64,000 bases of DNA from Siphonodentalium dalli (lineage: Eukaryota > Mollusca > Scaphopoda > Gadilida > Siphonodentaliidae), in assembly GCA_032622095.1 (NCBI GenBank), contig CP136061.1, positions 6,334,734 to 6,398,733 on the forward strand, in the 5' to 3' direction. The position numbers and the translations under genes were made by a program. This document shows, piece after piece, positions 1-11,285 of this stretch (its first letter is position 1; every line of letters starts with the position of its first letter). Under the pieces are notes generated by a model. The model searched no databases, was not told the DNA's origin, and saw nothing but the letters and a program-made list of their open reading frames with translations.

Positions 1-3000
1 ATCGTATGAATACATAGATGTAATAAGGTGAGTTGATCATTTAACAAACTAGTCAAATCGTATGAATACATAGATGTAATAAGGTGAGTTGATCATTTAA
101 CAAACTAGTCAAATCGTATGAATACATAGATGCAATAAGGTGAGTTGATCATTTAACAAACTAGTCAAATCGTATGAATACATAGATGTAATAAGGTGAG
201 TTGATCATTTAACAAACTAGTCAAATCGTATGAATACATAGATGCAATAAGGTGAGTTGATCATTTAACAAACAGTCAAATCATATGAATACATAGATGC
301 AATAAGGTGAGTTGATCATTTAACAAACAGTCAAATCGTATGAATACATAGATGCAATAAGGTGAGTTGATCATTTAACAAACTAGTCAAATCATATGAA
401 TTCATAGATGCAATAAGGTGTGTTGATCATTTAACAAACTAGTCAAATCGTATGAATACATAGATGCAATAAGGTGAGTTGATCATTTAACAAACAGTCA
501 AATCGTATGAATACATAGATGCAATAAGGTGAGTTGATCATTTAACAAACAGTCAAATCGTATGAATACATAGATGCAATAAGGTGAGTTGATCATTTAA
601 CAAACTAGTCAAATCGTATGAATACATAGATGCAATAAGGTGAGTTGATCATTTAACAAACAGTCAAATCGTATGAATACATAGATGTAATAAGGTGAGT
701 TGATCATTTAACAAACTAGTCAAATCGTATGAATACATAGATGCAATAAGGTGAGTTGATCATTTAACAAACTAGTCAAATCGTATGAATACATAGATGT
801 AATAAGGTGAGTTGATCATTTAACAAACTAGTCAAATCGTATGAATACATAGATGCAATAAGGTGAGTTGATCATTTAACAAACAGTCAAATCATATGAA
901 TACATAGATGCAATAAGGTGAGTTGATCATTTAACAAACAGTCAAATCGTATGAATACATAGATGCAATAAGGTGAGTTGATCATTTAACAAACTAGTCA
1001 AATCATATGAATTCATAGATGCAATAAGGTGTGTTGATCATTTAACAAACTAGTCAAATCGTATGAATACATAGATGCAATAAGGTGAGTTGATCATTTA
1101 ACAAACAGTCAAATCGTATGAATACATAGATGCAATAAGGTGAGTTGATCATTTAACAAACAGTCAAATCGTATGAATACATAGATGCAATAAGGTGAGT
1201 TGATCATTTAACAAACTAGTCAAATCGTATGAATACATAGATGCAATAAGGTGAGTTGATCATTTAACAAACAGTCAAATCGTATGAATACATAGATGCA
1301 ATAAGGTGAGTTGATCATTTAACAAACAGTCAAATCGTATGAATACATAGATGCAATAAGGTGAGTTGATCATTTAACAAACAGTCAAATCGTATGAATA
1401 CATAGATGCAATAAGGTGAGTTGATCATTTAACAAACAGTCAAATCGTATGAATACATAGATGCAATAAGGTGAGTTGATCATTTAACAAACCAGTCAAA
1501 TCATATGAATACATAGATGCAATAAGGTGAGTTGATCATTTAACAAACAGTCAAATCATATGAATACATAGATGCAATAAGGTGAGTTGATCATTTAACA
1601 AACTAGTCAAATCATATGAATACATAGATGCAATAAGGTGAGTTGATCATTTAACAAACAGTCAAATCGTATGAATACATAGATGCAATAAGGTGAGTTG
1701 ATCATTTAACAAACAGTCAAATCATATGAATACATAGATGCAATAAGGTGAGTTGATCATTTAACAAACAGTCAAATCGTATGAATACATAGATGCAATA
1801 AGGTGAGTTGATCATTTAACAAACAGTCAAATCGTATGAATACATAGATGCAATAAGGTGAGTTGATCATTTAACAAACAGTCAAATCATATGAATACAT
1901 AGATGTAATAAGGTGAGTTGATCATTTAACAAACAGTCAAATCGTATGAATACATAGATGCAATAAGGTGAGTTGATCATTTAACAAACAGTCAAATCGT
2001 ATGAATACATAGATGCAATAAGGTGAGTTGATCATTTAACAAACTAGTCAAATCATATGAATACATAGATGTAATAAGGTGAGTTGATCATTTAACAAAC
2101 AGTCAAATCATATGAATACATAGATGTAATAAGGTGAGTTGATCATTTAACAAACTAGTCAAATCGTATGAATACATAGATGCAATAAGGTGAGTTGATC
2201 ATTTAACAAACTAGTCAAATCATATGAATACATAGATGCAATAAGGTGAGTTGATCATTTAACAAACTAGTCAAATCGTATGAATACATAGATGCAATAA
2301 GGTGAGTTGATCATTTAACAAACTAGTCAAATCGTATGAATACATAGATGCAATAAGGTGAGTTGATCATTTAACAAACTAGTCAAATCGTATGAATACA
2401 TAGATGTAATAAGGTGAGTTGATCATTTAACAAACAGTCAAATCGTATGAATACATAGATGCAATAAGGTGAGTTGATCATTTAACAAACAGTCAAATCG
2501 TATGAATACATAGATGCAATAAGGTGAGTTGATCATTTAACAAACTAGTCAAATCATATGAATACATAGATGCAATAAGGTGAGTTGATCATTTAACAAA
2601 CTAGTCAAATCGTATGAATACATAGATGGAATAAGGTGAGTTGATCATTTAACAAACTAGTCAAATCATATGAATACATAGATGCAATAAGGTGAGTTGA
2701 TCATTTAACAAACTAGTCAAATCATATGAATACATAGATGCAATAAGGTGAGTTGATCATTTAACAAACAGTCAAATCGTATGAATACATAGATGCAATA
2801 AGGTGAGTTGATCATTTAACAAACTATAGTCAAATCATATGAATACATAGATGCAATAAGGTGAGTTGATCATTTAACAAACTAGTCAAATCGTATGAAT
2901 ACATAGATGCAATAAGGTGAGTTGATCATTTAACAAACAGTCAAATCATATGAATACATAGATGCAATAAGGTGAGTTGATCATTTAACAAACAGTCAAA

Positions 3001-5743
3001 TCGTATGAATACATAGATGCAATAAGGTGAGTTGATCATTTAACAAACAGTCAAATCGTATGAATACATAGATGCAATAAGGTGAGTTGATCATTTAACA
3101 AACAGTCAAATCATATGAATACATAGATGCAATAAGGTGAGTTGATCATTTAACAAACAGTCAAATCGTATGAATACATAGATGCAATAAGGTGAGTTGA
3201 TCATTTAACAAACAGTCAAATCGTATGAATACATAGATGCAATAAGGTGAGTTGATCATTTAACAAACAGTCAAATCGTATGAATACATAGATGCAATAA
3301 GGTGAGTTGATCATTTAACAAACAGTCAAATCGTATGAATACATAGATGCAATAAGGTGAGTTGATCATTTAACAAACAGTCAAATCATATGAATACATA
3401 GATGCAATAAGGTGAGTTGATCATTTAACAAACAGTCAAATCGTATGAATACATAGATGCAATAAGGTGAGTTGATCATTTAACAAACAGTCAAATCATA
3501 TGATTACATAGATGCAATAAGGTGAGTTGATCATTTAACAAACAGTCAAATCGTATGAATACATAGATGCAATAAGGTGAGTTGATCATTTAACAAACTA
3601 GTCAAATCATATGAATACATAGATGCAATAAGGTGAGTTGATCATTTAACAAACAGTCAAATCGTATGAATACATAGATGCAATAAGGTGAGTTGATCAT
3701 TTAACAAACAGTCAAATCATATGAATACATAGATGCAATAAGGTGAGTTAATATAACAAACAGTCAAATCGTATGAATACATAGATGCAATAAGGTGAGT
3801 TGATCATTTAACAAACAGTCAAATTGTATGAATACATAGATGCAATAAGGTGAGTTAATATAACAAACAGTCAAATCGTATGAATACATAGATGCAATAA
3901 GGTGAGTTGATCATTTAACAAACAGTCAAATCGTATGAATACATAGATGCAATAAGGTGAGTTGATCATTTAACAAACTAGTCAAATCATATGAATACAT
4001 AGATGCAATAAGGTGAGTTGATCATTTAACAAACAGTCAAATCGTATGAATACATAGATGCAATAAGGTGAGTTGATCATTTAACAAACAGTCAAATCGT
4101 ATGAATACATAGATGCAATAAGGTGAGTTGATCATTTAACAAACAGTCAAATCGTATGAATACATAGATGCAATAAGGTGAGTTGATCATTTAACAAACA
4201 GTCAAATCGTATGAATACATAGATGCAATAAGGTGAGTTGATCATTTAACAAACAGTCAAATCGTATGAATACATAGATGCAATAAGGTGAGTTGATCAT
4301 TTAACAAACAGTCAAATCATATGAATACATAGATGCAATAAGGTGAGTTGATCATTTAACAAACAGTCAAATCGTATGAATACATAGATGCAATAAGGTG
4401 AGTTGATCATTTAACAAACAGTCAAATCGTATGAATACATAGATGCAATAAGGTGAGTTGATCATTTAACAAACAGTCAAATCGTATGAATACATAGATG
4501 GAATAAGGTGAGTTGATCATTTAACAAACAGTCAAATCATATGAATACATAGATGCAATAAGGTGAGTTGATCATTTAACAAACAGTCAAATCGTATGAA
4601 CACATAGATGCAATAAGGTGAGTTGATCATTTAACAAACAGTCAAATCATATGAATACATAGATGGAATAAGGTGAGTTGATCATTTAACAAACTAGTCA
4701 AATCGTATGAATACATAGATGCAATAAGGTGAGTTGATCATTTAACAAACTAGTCAAATCGTATGAATACATAGATGGAATAAGGTGAGTTGATCATTTA
4801 ACAAACTAGTCAAATCATATGAATACATAGATGCAATAAGGTGAGTTGATCATTTAACAAACAGTCAAATCGTATGAATACATAGATGCAATAAGGTGAG
4901 TTGATCATTTAACAAACAGTCAAATCATATGAATACATAGATGCAATAAGGTGAGTTGATAATTTAACAAACTAGTCAAATCATATGAATACATAGATGC
5001 AATAAGGTGAGTTGATCATTTAACAAACAGTCAAATCATATGAATACATAGATGCAATAAGGTGAGTTGATAATTTAACAAACTAGTCAAATCGTATGAA
5101 TACATAGATGCAATAAGGTGAGTTGATCATTTAACAAACAGTCAAATCATATGAATACATAGATGCAATAAGGTGAGTTGATCATTTAACAAACTAGTCA
5201 AATCGTATGAATACATAGATGCAATAAGGTGAGTTGATCATTTAACAAACAGTCAAATCGTATGAATACATAGATGCAATAAGGTGAGTTGATCATTTAA
5301 CAAACAGTCAAATCGTATGAATACATAGATGCAATAAGGTGAGTTGATCATTTAACAAACAGTCAAATCGTATGAATACATAGATGCAATAAGGTGAGTT
5401 AATATAACAAACAGTCAAATCGTATGAATACATAGATGCAATAAGGTGAGTTGATCATTTAACAAACTAGTCAAATCGTATGAATACATAGATGCAATAA
5501 GGTGAGTTGATCATTTAACAAACAGTCAAATCGTATGAATACATAGATGCAATAAGGTGAGTTGATCATTTAACAAACAGTCAAATCGAATGAATACATA
5601 GATGCAATAAGGTGAGTTGATAATTTAACAAACAGTCAAATCGAATGAATACATAGATGCAATAAGGTGAGTTGATAATTTAACAAACAGTCAAATCGTA
5701 TGAATACATAGATGCAATAAGGTGAGTTGATAATTAACCAACA
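1..5743. repeat. 55/56-bp satellite array, about 103 copies
   Basis: Head-to-tail units of 56 bp, or 55 bp when the T of the CTAG variant is missing (CAAACTAGTCAA versus CAAACAGTCAA). Units differ at a few diagnostic sites: CGTATG/CATATG and GATGCA/GATGTA. A few shortened units (near 3750, 3857, 5400) read GTTAATATAAC. There are no unique spacers. The array runs off the left edge and decays at about 5740. It lies upstream of the RBSN terminal exon, so it is probably intronic. Confidence 0.97.
57..1278. repeat. Higher-order duplication inside the satellite (2 x 611 bp)
   Basis: Classifying each unit by its variants gives an 11-unit series at 57-667 that repeats in the same order at 668-1278. 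This includes the rare unit with GAATTCATAG and GGTGTGTTG at 391 and again at 1002, exactly 611 bp apart. Unit 1 does not match unit 12, which places the left edge of the duplication at 57. Confidence 0.9.
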
Positions 5744-5816
5744 CTATTTTCTAAGGTTTAAACATCTGCTGATCATGATTGGTCTGTCATTTCCGTTACT
5801 TGTCAGGATTCTTCAA

Positions 5817-6047
5817 TATGTGAGATTGTATATGCCGAAACAATGTGTGTCTTTTTAAATGTTTAAGCATATATGATATCGATATATATTTTTTTCCATT
5901 CCCAGTGAGAGAATTTCTGGATTTGAATTAGACGCTGACCAACCTCGTCAGTGAAAAATAAGTGAAGCTAAAATGGTCAATAAGATAGTATATATGCTCA
6001 AACAAAGTGCGCCTTTAATCTATTTTAAAGATTTATTTTAGTAAGGC
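5817..6047 (+). pseudogene. Decayed copies of the RBSN exon start region
   Basis: Following an AG at about 5908 the sequence GAGAGAATTTCTGG... mirrors the start of the real exon at 6800 (AAAAGAATATGTGG...). It reads for about 15 residues like the real exon start and then hits TGA. On either side are copies of a linking segment (TATATGCCGAAACAATG near 5830; TATATGCTCAAACAAAG near 5990) that recurs before the real exon. This looks like a tandemly duplicated intron-exon junction that has lost coding capacity. Confidence 0.6.
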
Positions 6048-6639
6048 CAAAACAAAAAACTTGTCTGTTTATGATTTCTTGAGTGAAAAAAACCAGGTAG
6101 GCAGGTAGGATTTTTTTTCTCCAATTCCATCTATAATGAACCATATTCTAAAAACAAGATAAAAGTTGGTATTCCCAATACCTTTGTATCCAGTTGCTGA
6201 AATTTCTGACAGAAAACTAGTTTTATATCTGACAATTATACCCAGAATATACACCAGAGTGATCTGAGTTCCAAGAAGGGACATTAAAATGCTCTCTCCC
6301 GTGGCTCATGGCACCGCAACACTGTACATGACAACATTGATACATTTTCACCTGGCCGTGCGACTCTCAGAACAGAACAGATTTATTCCTGAGATTCATC
6401 TGCAACCACAAATACATGTATTTTAATAGAAGTAAATTTATTTTTATATTATCCAACTAAAATTATTGCTGCTTAATGTAAGCATAGTATATAGTATGTA
6501 TTTAGTGATATAGATGTATTTTACATGTCAATTACATGAATACAAAAAAAAAAATTGTTGCAAATTTTAGAAAACAATTCCAGGTTGGCCCAATTTCGGC
6601 AGGTTGGTTGGCAAACCGGAAACACTGATTTTTTTTTTG

Positions 6640-6790
6640 GCATAAGAGTATATCTGGATTCACTATTCAGACAAGAAGCTGACCCACCTCAGTCACTGAA
6701 ACATATGCAGGATCGGTGATCAGTGAGATCCTATATGCCTAAACTGAGTGTGTCCCTTCAATATATGCACCATAAATAGATTTTCTTCTT
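6640..6790 (+). pseudogene. Second decayed copy of the RBSN exon start
   Basis: AGAGTATATCTGGATTC followed by GCTGACCCACCTCAGTCAC and GATCAGTGAGATCCTATATG matches the first ~90 bp of the true exon, with frame breaks. It then joins directly to the linking segment and the polypyrimidine tract of the real acceptor at 6799. It belongs to the same duplicated series as the relics at 5817-6047. Confidence 0.6.
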
Positions 6791-6799
6791 TTTTTTTAG

Positions 6800-7325
6800 T
6801 AAAAGAATATGTGGATTCGGATTAGATGCTGACCCACCTCCATCACCGAAACAAGTGAAACTACAAGGATCAGTGAGATTGTACGCCAGTAATTTCATGC
6901 AGGATAACATGATCGGATTGCAAGCTCTCCCGACGTCAGAACAATACCACGTATTACAGAAAGCGCGGTTAGACGAGCAGGAACGACGGCTGAAGGAGGA
7001 GAGGGAATCCGCTCTCGTAGCTCAAGAGATAGAACGGGAACGACTGAAGAAACTCGAGAATTCGCCCGTGAAGAAAGTAAAAAACAATGAGCGAGAACGC
7101 AGTGATTCTCGTGATAGTGTCGGGTCGGGTTGGAAGCCGGCCGGTAATGTGGTTTCTCCTGCTAATTCTGATGATCCTCTCGTGCAGCAAATGAATATAA
7201 TACGCGGGTACATAAAACAGGCGAAACAAGTGCAGAAGTACGACGAGGTCGACATGTTACAAATGAACCTTAAAGAACTACAGCAGGAGTATCTCCGAAA
7301 TAAACACAAGCAAGATGAAGCATGA
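6800..7325 (+). CDS. RBSN: Rabenosyn-5, C-terminal exon (partial gene)
   Basis: Last coding exon of rabenosyn-5, a FYVE-domain Rab4/Rab5 effector acting in early-endosome recycling. A long T tract ends in AG at 6798-6799, and the open frame runs from 6801 (AAAAGA...) to TGA at 7323-7325, about 174 residues. The first third is proline-containing linker. Next is a charged coiled coil rich in E, R and K (genomic ~6950-7080). The end contains PLVQQMNIIRGYIKQAK and DEVDMLQMNLKELQ, which align with the C-terminal Rab5-binding helical hairpin of rabenosyn-5, in which the human protein has a QQIDNIKAYI-type motif. The FYVE, zinc-finger and Rab4-binding exons must lie left of the window, beyond the satellite. 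A GTG at 6855 is only an internal valine. The last codons also form a minisatellite unit. Confidence 0.85.
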
Positions 7326-7440
7326 TCGTAACCAAGCAAGATGAAGAATGATTGTAACCAAGCAATATGAAGCATGATCGTAACCAAGCAATATGAAGCG
7401 TGAACGTAACCAACCAAGATGAAGCATGATATTGTAACCT
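7308..7440 (+). repeat. 26-bp minisatellite overlapping the RBSN stop codon
   Basis: Five units of AAGCAAGATGAAGCATGATC plus GTAACC. The first unit (7308-7333) contains the last five codons and the TGA stop. The other four lie in the 3' UTR with substitutions, and the last is slightly longer. Confidence 0.85.
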
Positions 7441-7491
7441 TGTTTTGGTAGTTTTCATGATTAGGTCTAAAAAAAATAGTGTTTTATAATA

Positions 7492-7743
7492 CCCATATAA
7501 TATGAGCAGGGGGATGCTCGTATCCAGGGCGTACAGTAGAGGTACCCCTGTCTTGGACGTCGGTAGTGGATAACTTCACGAATAATGATGTACAGAGCAG
7601 TCTACCTTGCAGCAGTTTACAAATGTCAGGATAAGAGTAACAAAAGCATAGAATATAACAGTCGAGACTACCTTGGATTAACCAACCTTTATCATATTCC
7701 CGTGGGACCGGGATACGAGCATCCCCTGCTCATATATTATGGG
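7492..7743. mobile_element. TA-flanked MITE (252 bp)
   Basis: Terminal inverted repeats of about 35 bp: the left end reads CCCATATAATATGAGCAGGG and the right end is its near reverse complement. They are flanked by TA at 7490-7491 and 7744-7745. There is no coding capacity. The TA duplication suggests a Tc1/mariner-type mobiliser. It sits in the RBSN 3' UTR or just downstream. Confidence 0.75.
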
Positions 7744-7748
7744 TAACA

Positions 7749-7823
7749 TAAAACACAAGCAAGATGAAGCATGGTTGTATCCTTGTTTCAGTAGTTTTCA
7801 TGATTAGGTCTAAAAAATAGTGC
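7749..7823 (+). repeat. Duplicated RBSN 3' end fragment
   Basis: Right after the MITE the sequence AAACACAAGCAAGATGAAGC and then GTAGTTTTCATGATTAGGTC repeats the end of the coding exon and the early 3' UTR (7303-7330 and 7449-7480). It looks like a short tandem duplication across the MITE site. A more diverged third copy is at 9527-9605. Confidence 0.7.
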
Positions 7824-7885
7824 TGTTTCTAGATCTGGTGATCCACCAACCCTCCTAATATAATTGCCCCCCCCCCCCAAAAAAA

Positions 7886-8190
7886 GGTTTCCAGATGATA
7901 ACTGTAATTTCTGATCGGATCTGAACCAAATTTGGTATGTCATGTTATCAGCTCCAAATACAGGTCAAGTACGAATATGGGTTTGCCGGAGTTATGGTCC
8001 TTATCGACTTAATATTTGCCCATTATTTTGGGTTCTGGATAACTTTAATTTTAGTTATCTGATTGTTTTTAAATTCAACTGAATATCTTGATATTTGGTA
8101 CGTGATTCAAATTGCAAAAGACAAAGGACAAGTTTGAATTTGGTCGTGGTCCAATGAATTTTGACACAATTAAAAAAAAAATCTATCCTT
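7886..8190. repeat. Interspersed repeat, TTTCCAGATGATAACT type
   Basis: The segment beginning TTTCCAGATGATAACTG, followed by ACCAAATTTGGTATG and CAGGTCAAGT, recurs at 49745-49880 and 60245-60660. Such phrases are widespread in bivalve genomes to my knowledge. No open frame is seen. Confidence 0.6.
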
Positions 8191-8539
8191 ACTTAAAAGC
8201 TACCTTTTCAGGGTACATGTGGTCGGCAACCTTTTATTCTGTATTTTAAAAATGAACGCAAAGACCAAAAAAACAAAATTGTTTTATCGATCCCTGACTG
8301 AGGTAGTAAAACTGCGCTGATTAGTTGCCGATCTGCATTATTTAGACCTGAAGTCAGTGCTTTAAGATGGCGGCGAACTTCTGTACATGGGCTACAAGGC
8401 TTCCTTATTCCAGCCAATACCTACAGTAATGTGCTCATTATGTCCTGTTATATCATTTGTGCTGCCAAGGGCATATATTCAGAACAAATATATTCCAGAT
8501 ATAAAATAATTAATATTCTTTTTTATTTCCACTTGACAA
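8191..8539. other. Stretch without recognised features
   Basis: AT-rich DNA. A short minus-strand open frame at 8208-8417 has no family resemblance and I do not call it a gene. Confidence 0.5.
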
Positions 8540-8905
8540 AGTTATGTTTGAGCAATTCCATGAGCTTGCATCTGTTGTTCATCTGTGCATGCGCCATCCA
8601 TCCGTGACACCCTACAGACCACATTACTCATCTGATCATTACCAAATTTCATATGGATCTTTTGGGTGACCGCTAGATGGGACCTGTCAAATGTTTCTGA
8701 ATTTTGTTGAATAACATGGCTGCCAGTGGCCATCTTGGATTTTACTCTTTGCATGACTAAATCATTCGGCACACCCTACAGACCACATCCCTCATCCGAT
8801 CGTCACTAAACTTCAAGGATCTTCTGGGTGACCACAGATGGCCATCTTGGATTTCACATTTGAATCTACCGGCACACCCTGCAGTCGACATTTATTAGAG
8901 AAATG
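8540..8905. repeat. Diverged copies of the GCCATCTTGGATTTTAC repeat
   Basis: Two to three diverged units carry ATGGCTGCCAGTGGCCATCT and GGATTTTACTCTTTGCATGA. They are the same family as the array at 52088-54390 and the fragments at 61980-62200. Confidence 0.7.
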
Positions 8906-9076
8906 TTTTCAAAAATTTACAGGCATGTTCAGGATCACTTCTAGATTGGAGCTATCAAATTTGAACGATATTCAATCTAAAACTGCAGTGCCATTGATGC
9001 TTTCATAAACCTATGTTACCACAAACATCACTATTTTTTTAGGCATATATAAAACATGATTGTTGGCCTGATTATA

Positions 9077-9497
9077 GCATGTCTGTCATTTGAAGAATGA
9101 GGTCCCCAGAGAGTGAATTTAGTGACGCTATCCCGCATAGATAGCTAGCATCACTAAATTCACCCTCTGGGGACCTCTTTCTGCTTAGGCCTCATCTTCA
9201 TTGGAAAGTTTCTTTATTATCAAATTTCTACAGAAACTTCTTCACATAGATTCTATTTCTTTTTTAGTTTAGTTTCTCTATATCCCTAAATTGGCTGACG
9301 ACACATTGCATAATCGAGGTTCCCAATGGGTGTACATCACAATATTCACCATTTGGGAACTTCAATCTGAGTCTATGTCTCCCATAGCAGATGAGGCCAT
9401 GCAAAATGAGGTTCCCAGAGGGTGAATTTAGTGATGCTAGCCCACTATGCAGGATAGCGTCACTAAATTCACCCTCTGGGGACCTCATTCTGTAAAT
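9077..9497. mobile_element. Family A MITE (paired hairpins), full copy
   Basis: A left hairpin at about 9096-9184 and a right hairpin at about 9403-9492 share GAATGAGGTCCCCAGAG...GTGAATTTAGTGA and its complement. Each hairpin has a short loop (CGCATAG-like). The 220-bp middle contains CTTCAATCTGAGTCTATGTC and CCATAGCAGATGAGGCC. This copy matters because its middle is intact at 9384-9386, the position where the related copy is split by the giant CACTA element. Confidence 0.8.
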
Positions 9498-9526
9498 GCG
9501 CACTAAACTCAGACTTGATGTAGGCT

Positions 9527-9605
9527 TGTTCCTGTAGCAAGATGAAACATAATTGTAGGCTTGTTCGTGTAGTTTTCAGGACTGTTTTCATGATTATTCC
9601 AAACA
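9527..9605 (+). repeat. Third diverged copy of the RBSN 3' end segment
   Basis: TGTAGCAAGATGAAACATAA followed by GTAGTTTTC and TTTTCATGATTA resembles 7308-7475 and 7749-7823, with gaps. Confidence 0.5.
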
Positions 9606-9780
9606 AAAATTTATGTTCTATTTCCCAGTCGCCTGCCTCCACATAAAAATATGGCTCCATGGATGCTTTTTATGGTGCTCGAATTATTATCGTCTGCTCA
9701 TGTTTGTCTGGGGCTCTGTATGGGTGAAATTATAAAATTGTTAAAGAATACAAGAACAAATTATTAAAATTGTAAAAAAT

Positions 9781-9867
9781 TGTTAGGCCAATGCATTCTC
9801 TTATATATGCGAGGCGACCTATGGTCGACTCGCATATATAAGAGAATGCATTGGCACAGGGTAAAAA
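9781..9867. mobile_element. GCCAATGCATTCTC hairpin, solo copy
   Basis: Near-perfect palindrome at 9787-9855: GCCAATGCATTCTCTTATAT, then GCGAG, a short loop (GCGACCTATGGTCGAC), and the complement, followed by ACAGGG. The same hairpin occurs twice inside each TTAA MITE in this window. Confidence 0.85.
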
Positions 9868-9978
9868 AAATCCCAACTTACGACTGGATTTGATTTGGCG
9901 GGTCACATTAATACATGCTCTGCTCGTGTCATAATTATAAATCATCCTGCCACTTGACAAAGGATGACCATAGATTTA

Positions 9979-10193
9979 CAGTAATGCTCTAATTAATCGA
10001 CTCCTTTAACCACAGCAGAATTATGGGTAACTTTTCAGGATTTAGTCGGAAATATGGCTTGTTGCCATTCATCTGAAAGCACTTGGCGAGAGCTTTCCGA
10101 TGAATGGCAACAAGCCATATTTCCGACTAAATCCTGTAAAGTTACCCATAATTCTGCTGTGGTTAAAGGAGTCGATTAATTAGGGCATTACTG
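9979..10193. mobile_element. Foldback MITE with TA target duplication (215 bp)
   Basis: The ends CAGTAATGCTCTAATTAATC and reverse complement are flanked by TA (9977-9978, 10194-10195). The element is almost entirely palindromic. Tc1/mariner elements typically start CAGT and duplicate TA. A second copy lies at 23134-23343, inside the giant element. Confidence 0.85.
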
Positions 10194-10431
10194 TAGCTTC
10201 ACACATTACAGCTTGTATTATTTGATACATCCCTTTGTTATTTCTGGTAAATTTTCTTTTTGATTTGTTTATTAAGTATTTCTCAGGTTGTATAACAGAC
10301 TGTTACATTAAAATTGCATTAACTCTTAAAGGGGTACTGTACACAAAATCTGGCCATTTATGAAATCATCTCCTTTTATATTAACAGAATATATGCAACA
10401 AATGAATGAATTTGAGTCATGGATTAGTGCA
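10194..10431. other. Stretch without recognised features
   Basis: AT-rich DNA with no open frame of note. Confidence 0.5.
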
Positions 10432-10571
10432 AAATACACTTATGTGCTCTATGAATGATGCAAACAACATGGTAATTATAGTAAAAATGAATGTATGACT
10501 CCAGCCTTTTATTCATTTTCATTATAATTACCACGTTGTTTGCATCGTTCATAGAGCACATGAGTGTATTT
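10432..10571. repeat. 140-bp inverted repeat
   Basis: AAATACACTTATGTGCTCTA... is mirrored by ...CATAGAGCACATGAGTGTATTT, with arms of about 60 bp and a short centre. It replaces the left hairpin of the family A copy that follows. Confidence 0.75.
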
Positions 10572-10700
10572 CTTTATTAGTTTAGTTTCTCTTTTCCCCA
10601 AAATTGGCAGACGACACAATGCATGATTGAGGTGCCCTAATGGGTGTAAATCACAATATTCACCATTTGGGAACTTCAATCTGAGTATATGTCTCCCATA
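10572..10700. mobile_element. Left half of a family A MITE, split by the giant CACTA element
   Basis: Colinear with 9255-9386: AGTTTAGTTTCTC, GACGACACAATGCATGATTG, AATATTCACCATTTGGGAAC, CTTCAATCTGAGTATATGTC, TCCCATA. The sequence continues at 42131 with the expected next bases (ATAGCAGATGAG). The left hairpin of this copy is missing. Confidence 0.9.
10698..10700. other. Target site duplication ATA, left
   Basis: ATA lies directly before the CACTA terminus and is repeated at 42131-42133. CMC/EnSpm elements make 3-bp duplications, and the unoccupied relative at 9384-9386 has a single ATA. Confidence 0.9.
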
Positions 10701-10725
10701 CACTACTGCACACAAACCCATTAAA
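10701..10725 (+). repeat. CACTA terminal inverted repeat, left
   Basis: It starts CACTACTGCACACA followed by AACCCATTAAA. It pairs with 42105-42130 with a one-base length difference after the first 14 bp. Confidence 0.9.
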
Positions 10726-11285
10726 TGACCATTAAATAACCATTAATCAGAAGTCATTAAAACACCATTAAAACACCATTAAAACCCAATTAAAATCCCA
10801 TTAGAAAAACCTCTTATTCGTTGTCCTTTAAGTGCCATTAAATTGCCATTAATACGGACCATTAATGGGCATTAAATCCAAAAATATTTAATGGCATATA
10901 CACAATATGTGTTAATGGGCATTAATTATTAAGTATCGATTAAAGGCCATTAAAACAAATTAATGGGTGATGACATCTGTTAATGGGCATTAATTTCCCA
11001 TTAAAAACCACTTAAAGGACAACGAATAATGCCCATTAAAATCATGGCCATTAAATATTTGTAATTGTCATGGCCATTAATTTTTGCAGAAGCATTTTCA
11101 TTGCTATTAATGGGCATTAATTTCCCATTAAAAGTACTTTTTACTTTCATGGCCATTAATTTTATGACCATTAATGACATTCCACATTTTAATGGGTTGA
11201 ACTTATTTTTACTTTAATGGCCATTAATGAGATTTCGAATGGTTTAAAATAATGGCCATTAAATATACCATAGCAACCATTAACC
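10712..11285. repeat. CACTA left subterminal motif array
   Basis: About 30 occurrences of CCATTAA/TTAATGG in both orientations, many as palindromes (TTAATGGGCATTAA, GGCCATTAAT). A 21-bp inverted pair is embedded at 10813-10833 and 11009-11029 (core CGTTGTCCTTTAAG). Dense short subterminal motifs are the hallmark of CACTA elements, where they serve as binding sites for an element-encoded protein. Confidence 0.9.

Noticed and set aside
1-5743. CRISPR-like appearance of regular repeats
   Set aside because: Units are directly abutting with no unique spacers, and the context is a spliced animal gene. It is a tandem satellite.
6855-6857. GTG as the start of a 156-residue protein
   Set aside because: The frame is open upstream to a strong splice acceptor at 6799 and the product matches only the C-terminus of rabenosyn-5, so this is an internal codon.
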